Assembly: GCA_910584495.1 (NCBI GenBank)
Contig: CAJUAR010000002.1
Coordinates: forward strand, 29,492 to 93,491
From: an uncultured Muribaculaceae bacterium
Lineage (GTDB): Bacteria; Bacteroidota; Bacteroidia; Bacteroidales; Muribaculaceae
Reading direction: 5' to 3'
Length of the DNA: 64,000 bases
Part shown: in pieces, positions 25,987 through 32,714 of the stretch
Layout: each line of letters opens with the position of its first letter
How positions within the stretch are numbered: position 1 is the stretch's first letter
Program-made: the position numbers and the translations under genes
Notes under the pieces: generated by a model
What the model saw: only the letters and a program-made list of their open reading frames with translations
Told to the model about the DNA's origin: nothing
The model's database searches: none

Positions 25987-26751
25987 GTGTCAATAACGAA
26001 AGTACTCATTTCCCAGCCCAAACCGGCTTCCGACAAGTCGCCATACTACGACATAGCCCAAAAATATGGAGTAGAAATGGTGTTCCGTCCTTTTATAAAA
26101 GTTGAAGGACTGACGGCCAAGGAATTCCGTCAGCAGAAAGTAAATATCGCCGATTTTGCAGCAGTCGTTTTCACAGCCCGCACCGCCATAGACCATTTCT
26201 TCCGTCTGTGCGAAGAAATGCGAGTGAGCATACCCATGACCATGCGCTACTACTGCACCAGCGAAAACATAGCCAATTATCTTCAGAAATACATAGTTTA
26301 CCGCAAGCGCAAAATATTTGCAGCCACCACAGGCAAACTTGCCGACCTCATCCCGGCCATGCTCAAGCACAAGACCGACAAATGTCTTTTTGCAGTTAGC
26401 GATGTGAACAACGGCGATGATGTTACCTTGCTGGCCGACAGCAAGCTCGATGTCACACCGGCGGTAATGTACCGCACGGTGAGCAACGATTTCGGTGCCG
26501 ACGAAGCTTTTGACTACGATATGCTCGTTTTCTTCAGCCCCCAGGGCATAGATTCTCTGCTGAAGAACTTCCCCGACTTCAAGCAAGGCGACATAAAGAT
26601 TGCTGCCTTCGGACCGGCTACCGCCCAGTCTGTTCGCGATGCAGGATTGCGCCTTGACATAGAAGCCCCCTCGCCCGAGGCCCCGTCGATGACCATGGCC
26701 ATCGACCAATATCTGGCAAAAAACAACCAGCCTGCCGAGGCTGCCGAATAA
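25987..26751 (+). CDS. hemD: Uroporphyrinogen-III synthase
   Basis: The start is GTG at 25987; no in-frame ATG lies near. The 254-residue product has the two-domain layout of HemD proteins, which close hydroxymethylbilane into uroporphyrinogen III (tetrapyrrole synthesis). Visible segments are VLISQPKPASDKSPYYDIAQ, FAAVVFTARTAIDHFFRL and the C-terminal DMLVFFSPQGIDSLLKNFP with IAAFGPATAQSVRDAGL, which are the usual conserved turns. The sequence is otherwise divergent, as HemD always is. The stop abuts the rnpA GTG start with no gap. Confidence 0.88.
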   Translation: MSITKVLISQPKPASDKSPYYDIAQKYGVEMVFRPFIKVEGLTAKEFRQQKVNIADFAAVVFTARTAIDHFFRLCEEMRVSIPMTMRYYCTSENIANYLQKYIVYRKRKIFAATTGKLADLIPAMLKHKTDKCLFAVSDVNNGDDVTLLADSKLDVTPAVMYRTVSNDFGADEAFDYDMLVFFSPQGIDSLLKNFPDFKQGDIKIAAFGPATAQSVRDAGLRLDIEAPSPEAPSMTMAIDQYLAKNNQPAEAAE

Positions 26752-27168
26752 GTGAAAAAATTCGGACTTTATAAAAAAGACAAACTCTGCTCCACGCTCG
26801 ACATACAAGCATTGTTCGAAGGGCGTGGAGCCGACTTTTCTACCCTTGCTTATCCTCTGCGGGCCGTGGCGCGACGCAACAATAAGCGATGGTCCGATGC
26901 TCCTATAAAATTTCTCATCTCCATACCCAAAAAACGGCTTCACCATGCGGTGGAGCGTGTGCTGATGCGCCGTCGTGTTCGCGAGGCGTTCCGTCTGGAA
27001 CGTGCCGAATTCCCCCTGCCCGACGGCGTGCGTGTCGACATTGCCTTTGTCTATGTCGGCAAGGGTGTGACGAGCTACGATGCCGTCGACCGCGCTATGC
27101 GTCGTATTCTCGGACACTTGGTCGAAAAATTTACTCCGGAATCCGATGCATCCGCCGACAATCAATGA
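26752..27168 (+). CDS. rnpA: Ribonuclease P protein component
   Basis: The 138-residue basic protein binds the RNase P RNA and helps process tRNA 5' ends. The N-terminus is [24 protein letters not shown]; the family signature appears as [26 protein letters not shown], with the cluster of Arg and Lys intact although His replaces the usual Gly-Asn. The start is GTG at 26752, directly after the hemD stop codon. The C-terminus overlaps the yidD start by 23 bp. Gene order rnpA-yidD is widespread and often origin-proximal. Confidence 0.95.
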   Translation: MKKFGLYKKDKLCSTLDIQALFEGRGADFSTLAYPLRAVARRNNKRWSDAPIKFLISIPKKRLHHAVERVLMRRRVREAFRLERAEFPLPDGVRVDIAFVYVGKGVTSYDAVDRAMRRILGHLVEKFTPESDASADNQ

Positions 27169-27403
27169 CATTGTCGCCACTCTGCGCGGCGGTGTGGTGT
27201 GGATTCTTTGCCTTCCCATCCATTTCTATCGTTGCTGCATCTCGCCGCTAACACCGCCGAGCTGTCGCTTTACGCCCACCTGCAGCGCCTACGCCCTTGA
27301 AGCCCTACGCAAGCACGGTCCTCTGAAAGGTTTATGGCTTGCTGTGCGACGCATTCTCCGCTGTCATCCCTGGGGAGGCAGCGGCTATGATCCCGTGCCA
27401 TGA
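27146..27403 (+). CDS. yidD: Membrane protein insertion efficiency factor YidD
   Basis: The start ATG at 27146 (MHPPTIND) gives 85 residues, the normal size; a longer frame would lie deep inside rnpA. A hydrophobic stretch ([21 protein letters not shown]) is followed by the family signature [19 protein letters not shown] and the ending [13 protein letters not shown]. It helps insertion of inner-membrane proteins together with YidC. The stop overlaps the tatD start (ATGA). Confidence 0.95.
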   Translation: MHPPTINDIVATLRGGVVWILCLPIHFYRCCISPLTPPSCRFTPTCSAYALEALRKHGPLKGLWLAVRRILRCHPWGGSGYDPVP

Positions 27404-27981
27404 CCACGCCTCCGCTAAGCTATTTCGACGATGTGCACACACATGGCTCCGCAGGTCCGGGTGTGCTTACATCAATCACCCCTGACGAACTGTTGCGAGG
27501 AGACTATGGCCGGGCATGGTACTCTGTTGGTATACACCCCTGGCATACGGCAGATGAAATCTCGCCCGGCACCTGGGAAAAACTCGAAAAACTTGCCTCC
27601 GACCCTCGCGTTGCCGCCATTGGCGAAGCGGGGCTCGATGCCCTGCGCGGCGGCGAGCCGGCTGTGCAAGAGGAAATTTTCCTGCGTCAGGCAGCGTTGG
27701 CCGAAAGTGTAGGCAAACCATTGATAATCCACTGTGTGCGGCGATACGGCAGGCTGATGGAGCTGCACCGCAGCTTCGCTCCGCGTCAGCCATGGATGGT
27801 ACACGGCTTTACGGGCAAGCCCCAACTGGCACGCCAACTCCTTGCCGAAGGTATAGAAATCTCCTTTGGCGAGCGAGCCAATCCTGCATCGGTGGCCGTG
27901 GTCCCGGCGGAAAGCCGTCATTTCGAAACCGACATGTCATCGCTTCCGATAGAAGAAATCAGAAAGAAACTTAAAGTATAA
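27400..27981 (+). CDS. TatD-family metal-dependent hydrolase, short form
   Basis: The 193-residue protein is shorter than the usual 250 or so of TatD nucleases. It keeps the first metal motif (DVHTHG), the GIHPWH segment, the Glu in AIGEAGLD, the His in LIIHCVR, the His in WMVHGFTG and the terminal [12 protein letters not shown] with the catalytic Asp. The loss is in loops and the C-terminal helices. A DNase or general phosphohydrolase role is likely. The gene overlaps yidD by 4 bp and ends the hemD unit before a terminator. Confidence 0.85.
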   Translation: MTTPPLSYFDDVHTHGSAGPGVLTSITPDELLRGDYGRAWYSVGIHPWHTADEISPGTWEKLEKLASDPRVAAIGEAGLDALRGGEPAVQEEIFLRQAALAESVGKPLIIHCVRRYGRLMELHRSFAPRQPWMVHGFTGKPQLARQLLAEGIEISFGERANPASVAVVPAESRHFETDMSSLPIEEIRKKLKV

Positions 27982-27985
27982 CAAA

Positions 27986-28030
27986 CACCGTAGCCCGAAA
28001 ATCACTTTTCAGGCTACGGTGCTTTTTATT
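27986..28030. terminator. Terminator between tatD and rubrerythrin
   Basis: CACCGTAGCC (27986-27995) pairs with GGCTACGGTG (28012-28021), with GAAAA/TTTTC inside, followed by CTTTTTATTT on the plus strand. It ends the hemD-tatD unit and may also stop the convergent rubrerythrin transcript. Confidence 0.88.
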
Positions 28031-28053
28031 TCAGTAGTAAGTAGTTTTTGGCT

Positions 28054-28650
28054 TTATTCGAGTCCTTCTACATAGTCCATGGCCATGTAGTGTTCGCGGG
28101 GATGATCGCAGGCGGGGCAAACTACAGGAGGCTCGGTGCCACGGTATTCATAGCCGCAGACGAGGCATTTCCATGAAATTTCGTGGTCGCGTTTCCAGAC
28201 TGTGCCGTCTTTCACCTGTTTGAGGTAGTGCAGGAATCGGCGGCGATGGCGCTCTTCGATTGTAGCGATAGCGCGGAAGTGCTCGGCAATGTCGGTAAAA
28301 CCTTCTTCCTCGGCCACAGCTGCGGCATCGGTATAGAGCTTCACTCCTTCAAATTCCTCTTCTTTGGCAGCTGTTGCAAGGTTTTCGGCCGTTGTGCCGA
28401 TTACGCCGGCATCGACACCGATTTCGATGGGGAAGCTGCCGCCCTGCAGGAATTTGAAATATACTTTTGCATGCCGCATTTCGTTGGCGGCAGTGTCTTC
28501 AAAAACTTTCTGAATAGGAAAATAATTTTCCTTCTCGGCCTGTGCGGCATAGAATGTGTAGCGGGTATAAGCCGATGATTCGGCCATATAGGCAATAGCC
28601 AGATTTTTCTCTGTGCGTGTGCCCTTTATGTCTTTTGCTGTTGTTGCCAT
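28054..28650 (-). CDS. Rubrerythrin
   Basis: The 198-residue protein is a cytoplasmic peroxide reductase used by anaerobes. The ferritin-like di-iron domain shows the paired Glu motifs (LAIAYMAESSAYTRY, TAANEMRHAKVYF, TIEERHRRRFLHYL). The C-terminal rubredoxin domain has two Cys pairs in WKCLVCGYEYRG and VVCPACDHPREH. Length and domain order are normal. It is a single-gene unit; a 9-bp inverted repeat at 28733-28753 lies about 83 bp upstream of its start and could be an operator for a peroxide-responsive regulator (inference). Confidence 0.96.
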   Translation of the reverse strand: MATTAKDIKGTRTEKNLAIAYMAESSAYTRYTFYAAQAEKENYFPIQKVFEDTAANEMRHAKVYFKFLQGGSFPIEIGVDAGVIGTTAENLATAAKEEEFEGVKLYTDAAAVAEEEGFTDIAEHFRAIATIEERHRRRFLHYLKQVKDGTVWKRDHEISWKCLVCGYEYRGTEPPVVCPACDHPREHYMAMDYVEGLE

Positions 28651-28732
28651 GAGGTGATTGTTTTATTGAGGTTCGTTTTTAATGTCTTATTTTCAAACAA
28701 CCCTACGCTCGAAAAGTTCGCAATCCCTCTCG

Positions 28733-28753
28733 GTGAATTTCGGAGAAATTCAC
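28733..28753. promoter_or_regulatory. 9-bp inverted repeat between rubrerythrin and the RAYT gene
   Basis: GTGAATTTC and GAAATTCAC are separated by GGA. A plus-strand -7 box TAAATTTG (28754-28761) starts immediately after it. It looks like an operator overlapping a promoter; which gene it controls is not clear. Confidence 0.5.
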
Positions 28754-28765
28754 TAAATTTGCACA

Positions 28766-28786
28766 GCCAAGCTGAAGCTTGACCAC
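28766..28786. repeat. REP-like flank, left copy
   Basis: A 21-bp element starting GCCAAGCT, with AAGCTTGACCAC after the one variable base, recurs at 29835-29855 with one mismatch, on either side of the RAYT gene. It contains the AAGCTT core also seen in the palindrome at 28821. Confidence 0.8.
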
Positions 28787-28820
28787 TTGACCAGGTTAAA
28801 AACGGAGCTTGGTTCGGCGA

Positions 28821-28836
28821 GCAAGCTTAAGCTTGC
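28821..28836. repeat. REP-like 16-bp palindrome ahead of the RAYT gene
   Basis: GCAAGCTTAAGCTTGC is a perfect palindrome 27 bp before the transposase start. It shares the AAGCTT core with the flanking direct repeats. Confidence 0.75.
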
Positions 28837-28863
28837 GAAAAACCTTTAGAACCAAAGAAAAAC

Positions 28864-29844
28864 ATGCCCGAGTGCCTTCACAGCTTCAATCGCAGATGCA
28901 AGAATCACGACTATCGTAGCCGTTGCATCTATATGATTACAATGCTGAAGTCGGCACAAGCTCCGCTATTCTCTTCCATCACACCCGACCCTTCGGCTGC
29001 CAAAGTCTCACCAATAGTGGAAATCTATCCGGCCGGAAAAATCATTTACGAAAGTCTCCGATGGCTCACTGCCAAATATCCGGCACTCCGTGTGCTGCGT
29101 GCTATAGCCATGCCCGACCACATTCATTTCGAGCTTTTCGTAACAGAACCGACAGAGATGGCCTTAGGTAATATGATAGCAGCCTTCAAATCGACATGCA
29201 CCAATAGATTTCGTGAGAAATTTCCGGAATCTTCAATAGCGCTCGACGATATTCCTCTCTTTGAAGATGGTTTTAACGATAAAATTGCCTTACGTTCCGG
29301 CGCAAAGGATGCTTTCTACAATTATATAGCCGATAATCCTCGCCGTTACCTTGTGAAGAAGCTCTACTCCTACTTTTTCTTCCATAAATTACTCATCGAA
29401 ATAGACGGACAAAAGTGCGGCTTGTATGGTAATATTTTTCTTCTCGACAGTCCTGTGAAATCGTTCGTGAAACTGAGCCGCATACCAGAGCGGACTCCAA
29501 ATCTTCAGCAAAAAATTGATGAATGGGAGGAAACCATTCGTTCGGGAGGCGTGCTGGTGTCGCCATTCATCAATCCGGCCGAAAAGCGTTATCGCGATAT
29601 GGCCGTGAGCAACGGGAATGGCATTATTCTTGTCGCAGACTATCGTTTTTCCGACCGAAAGAAACCCTATGGAGAACTGTTTGAGCAATGCGCCGAAGGG
29701 CGGCTTCTCATTGTCACCACCGAGGAATTTGAGACACCGCCAAAAGCGATGAACTACCTTCACGCCCGGGAGCTGAACGCTATAGCCGAAACCATTGCAG
29801 CATTGCCTCCATGTGCGGCACGACTGCGCCGCAGGCCAAGCTAA
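28864..29844 (+). CDS. RAYT-type Y1 transposase with extra C-terminal domain (copy A)
   Basis: The 326-residue protein starts with a REP-associated tyrosine transposase (Y1/HUH) domain: RSRCIYMITM, the metal-binding pair His86-Ile-His88 in MPDHIHFELFV, and catalytic Tyr154 in YNYIADNPRRYL. Residues about 227-326 form a second domain shared with the gene at 63033. It begins GGVLVSPFINPAEK, then has KPYGELFEQCAEGRLLIV and ends LNAIAETIAAL. That region looks like a Rossmann-type fold (DprA/SLOG-like by eye, inference). REP-like repeats flank the gene, and the right copy contains its stop codon. RAYTs cut and move REP elements as single-strand DNA. Confidence 0.8.
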   Translation: MPECLHSFNRRCKNHDYRSRCIYMITMLKSAQAPLFSSITPDPSAAKVSPIVEIYPAGKIIYESLRWLTAKYPALRVLRAIAMPDHIHFELFVTEPTEMALGNMIAAFKSTCTNRFREKFPESSIALDDIPLFEDGFNDKIALRSGAKDAFYNYIADNPRRYLVKKLYSYFFFHKLLIEIDGQKCGLYGNIFLLDSPVKSFVKLSRIPERTPNLQQKIDEWEETIRSGGVLVSPFINPAEKRYRDMAVSNGNGIILVADYRFSDRKKPYGELFEQCAEGRLLIVTTEEFETPPKAMNYLHARELNAIAETIAALPPCAARLRRRPS

Positions 29845-29855
29845 AGCTTGACCAC
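29835..29855. repeat. REP-like flank, right copy, overlapping the RAYT stop codon
   Basis: This differs from the left copy at 28766-28786 by a single G-to-A change. That A lies in the gene's TAA stop codon (29842-29844). Confidence 0.8.
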
Positions 29856-29919
29856 AGGACGAGCCCCACTCCCCCCGATATTTATGAGCAAAGCAGAGGA
29901 AATTTCGGTTATTTTTGAC

Positions 29920-29927
29920 TAACTTTG
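29920..29927 (+). promoter_or_regulatory. -7 box for polA
   Basis: TAACTTTG lies 25 bp before the polA start. No good -33 TTTG was seen. Confidence 0.45.
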
Positions 29928-29952
29928 CACAAAGGACCGAAATTTGGAACAC

Positions 29953-32709
29953 ATGGAAGAAAAGAAACTTTTTTTGCTCGATGCCTATGCCTTGATCTAC
30001 AGGGCCTACTATGCGCTAATGCGCACGCCCCGAACCACGTCGACGGGGCTGAACACATCGGCGATATTTGGATTCTGCAACACGCTCGAAGAGCTTATTC
30101 GCAAGGAAAATCCGGGCTATCTGGCAGTGTGTTTCGATCCGGCTCACGGCCGGACTTTCCGTCACGACAAATATCCGGAATACAAGGCCGGGCGCGACAA
30201 ACAGCCGGAGGACATTACCAAGGCAATTCCCTATATAAAAACTATCCTCGCAGCCTTCCGCATACCCGTTATAGAGATAGAAGGCTACGAGGCCGACGAT
30301 GTGATCGGCACGCTCTCGCACCGCGCCGAGGCCGAAGGCTTTACCACCTATATGATGACCCCTGACAAGGACTATGGTCAGCTGGTCACCGACCATGTTT
30401 TCATGTACCGTCCGGCCCTTAAGGGGCAGGGCTTCGAAATCCGCGGCCCGCAGCAGGTGTGCGAACGCTACGGCATTTCGTCGCCGCGCCAGGTGATCGA
30501 CCTCCTGGCTCTCGAAGGCGACGCATCGGACAACGTTCCCGGGTGTCCCGGCGTGGGCGAGAAAACTGCGGCCAAACTAATTGCCGACTTCGGAAGCGTG
30601 GAAGGCCTGCTCGCAAATACCGACAAGCTGAAGGGAGCATTGAAAAAGAAAATCGAGGACAATGCCGAGCAAATTGTGATGTCGAAGGACCTCGTGACGA
30701 TTATCACCGATGTGCCCGTGGAGACCAAAATCGAGGACTTGCGGCGACAAGAGCCCGACATAGACGCTCTTCTCGCCGTGTTCAAAGAGCTCGAATTCAA
30801 CTCCTATATAGCCAAATATGGTCAGCGCGCCATGCCGGCACCTTCAACCGACGAACCGCCTGTAGTAGCGGCAAAAGCGGAGCCTCGCAATCTTTTTGAC
30901 TTTGCCGACGAGCAGAGCGAAGAACAAGCCGCCGAACTGCCCAAAACCACAGAGTTGACTTCACCGGCCGAGATTGCCGAATTTATGAGCAAAGCCGCAC
31001 GGGCCGGAACTGTGGGCATGAGCGTCAACGCAGCAGGGACCGAAGCCATGACTGCGCAAGCCTATGGTGTGGCGTTCAGCTATTTGCCCGATGGCTCCGG
31101 CGAATATTCTACGGCTTATATACCATTCGGATTCGGCACCGAGATTCCCCAACTTCTCCAGCCGTTATTCTCTGCCCCCGGAGTGACTGTCGTTGGAGCC
31201 GACATAAAGCGCGACATGCTCGTTCTGCGTCGTATGGGCGTGGAGTTTCAGGGCGCAAAGTATTTCGACGTGGCCGTAGCCCACTATCTGTGCAATCCCG
31301 AACAGAAGCATGACCTCGCCATGATGGCACTCACCTATCTTGGCGAACGCACATGGGACTACGGCATGAGTGCCGCCGAACGCAAGAGCGCACCTGCCGA
31401 TGCGGCAGGTGCAAACGGGCAGAATGCCAACATTGTGCTGCGGCTCAAAGCTCCGGTGGAAAAAGAAGTTGAGGAAAAAGGGCAGACACGCCTGCTGCAA
31501 GAAGTAGAAATGCCCCTCGTGGCCGTTCTCGCCTCGATGGAATGGGAGGGCGCAAGAATTGATGTCAACGAGCTTAAACGCCTGTCAGGCGAGCTTACAA
31601 AGCGTCTTGAAGCCCTTCAGCAACAAGCATTCGACATAGCCGGCCGTACTTTCAACGTGTCATCGCCTTCACAGGTTGGTCAGATATTGTTCGAAGAGAT
31701 GAAAATCGACCCAAAAGCCCGCAAGACAAAAGGCGGGGCGTGGTCGACAGCCGAAGATGTGCTCGAAAAATATGCTGCCACGGTGCCCTTGGTGCAGCTC
31801 ATTCTCGACATACGAGGGCTGAAAAAGCTACTCGCCACCTATGTCGACGCACTACCCAAATTAATCAACGCCAAAACGGGCAAACTGCATACCACTTATA
31901 ACCAGACAGCAACGGCCACGGGCCGCCTGTCGTCGTCGAATCCCAACCTGCAGAACATACCCATCCGCAGCACCGACGGGCGCGATATTCGCCGGGCATT
32001 CATTGCCGACCCCGGCGACCTTCTGTTGTCGGCCGACTATTCTCAGATAGAGCTGCGCCTTATGGCAGACCTCAGCGGCGATGAGAGTATGTTGTCGGCC
32101 TTCCTTTCGGGCGAGGACATACACCGGTCGACAGCTGCGAAAATTTATCACGAAAAGATTGAGGAAGTTACCGCCGACCAGCGACGCAAAGCCAAGACTG
32201 CCAATTTCGGTATTATCTACGGTATATCGGCCTTCGGACTATCGGAACGTCTTGGCATACCCCGCAGCGAGGCCAAGGAGCTTATCGATGGCTATCTGGC
32301 CACCTATCCGGGAGTGGCGGCATATATGAAAACATCAATCGAGAAAGCCCGCGAAACGGGATATGTGGTGACAACCATGGGGCGCCGGCGCTATCTGCCC
32401 GACATAAACTCGCGCAGCAACACCGTGCGCAGCTATGCCGAGCGAAATGCCATCAACGCTCCTCTGCAGGGGTCGGCAGCCGACATTATCAAAGTGGCCA
32501 TGGTGAGCATCGACGGCGAGATCCGCCGCCGAGACATGCGTTCGCGCATGATACTGCAGGTGCACGACGAATTGATTTTCAATGTCAAGCCCGACGAAGC
32601 CGCCGCTCTTCAGCAGCTGGTAATCGAAAAAATGGAAGCCGCCTACAGCGGCCGCGTGCCCATGGAAGTAGCCGCCGGCATTGCCGACAACTGGCTCGAC
32701 GCCCATTAA
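29953..32709 (+). CDS. polA: DNA polymerase I with degenerate proofreading site
   Basis: The start ATG at 29953 (MEEKKLFLLDAYALIYRAYY) is preferred over a TTG 9 bp upstream. The 918-residue protein has an intact 5' nuclease domain (1-290; YEADDVIGTL, DASDNVPGCPGVGEKTA) and an intact polymerase domain (540-918; motif A DYSQIELRLMADLSGDE, motif B RRKAKTANFGIIYG, motif C QVHDELIFN with Asp872). The middle 3'-5' exonuclease domain has lost catalytic residues: the DxE pair is Ser357-Val-Asn359 and the last Asp is Asn491; only Asp421 remains. It should fill gaps and remove primers but not proofread. It is convergent with the next gene, 5 bp apart. Confidence 0.96.
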   Translation: MEEKKLFLLDAYALIYRAYYALMRTPRTTSTGLNTSAIFGFCNTLEELIRKENPGYLAVCFDPAHGRTFRHDKYPEYKAGRDKQPEDITKAIPYIKTILAAFRIPVIEIEGYEADDVIGTLSHRAEAEGFTTYMMTPDKDYGQLVTDHVFMYRPALKGQGFEIRGPQQVCERYGISSPRQVIDLLALEGDASDNVPGCPGVGEKTAAKLIADFGSVEGLLANTDKLKGALKKKIEDNAEQIVMSKDLVTIITDVPVETKIEDLRRQEPDIDALLAVFKELEFNSYIAKYGQRAMPAPSTDEPPVVAAKAEPRNLFDFADEQSEEQAAELPKTTELTSPAEIAEFMSKAARAGTVGMSVNAAGTEAMTAQAYGVAFSYLPDGSGEYSTAYIPFGFGTEIPQLLQPLFSAPGVTVVGADIKRDMLVLRRMGVEFQGAKYFDVAVAHYLCNPEQKHDLAMMALTYLGERTWDYGMSAAERKSAPADAAGANGQNANIVLRLKAPVEKEVEEKGQTRLLQEVEMPLVAVLASMEWEGARIDVNELKRLSGELTKRLEALQQQAFDIAGRTFNVSSPSQVGQILFEEMKIDPKARKTKGGAWSTAEDVLEKYAATVPLVQLILDIRGLKKLLATYVDALPKLINAKTGKLHTTYNQTATATGRLSSSNPNLQNIPIRSTDGRDIRRAFIADPGDLLLSADYSQIELRLMADLSGDESMLSAFLSGEDIHRSTAAKIYHEKIEEVTADQRRKAKTANFGIIYGISAFGLSERLGIPRSEAKELIDGYLATYPGVAAYMKTSIEKARETGYVVTTMGRRRYLPDINSRSNTVRSYAERNAINAPLQGSAADIIKVAMVSIDGEIRRRDMRSRMILQVHDELIFNVKPDEAAALQQLVIEKMEAAYSGRVPMEVAAGIADNWLDAH

Positions 32710-32714
32710 AAAAG

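Noticed and set aside
28864..29844. Ordinary IS200/IS605 insertion sequence
   Set aside because: There is no TnpB partner, the ends are REP-like, and the protein has an added C-terminal domain; the RAYT family fits better.
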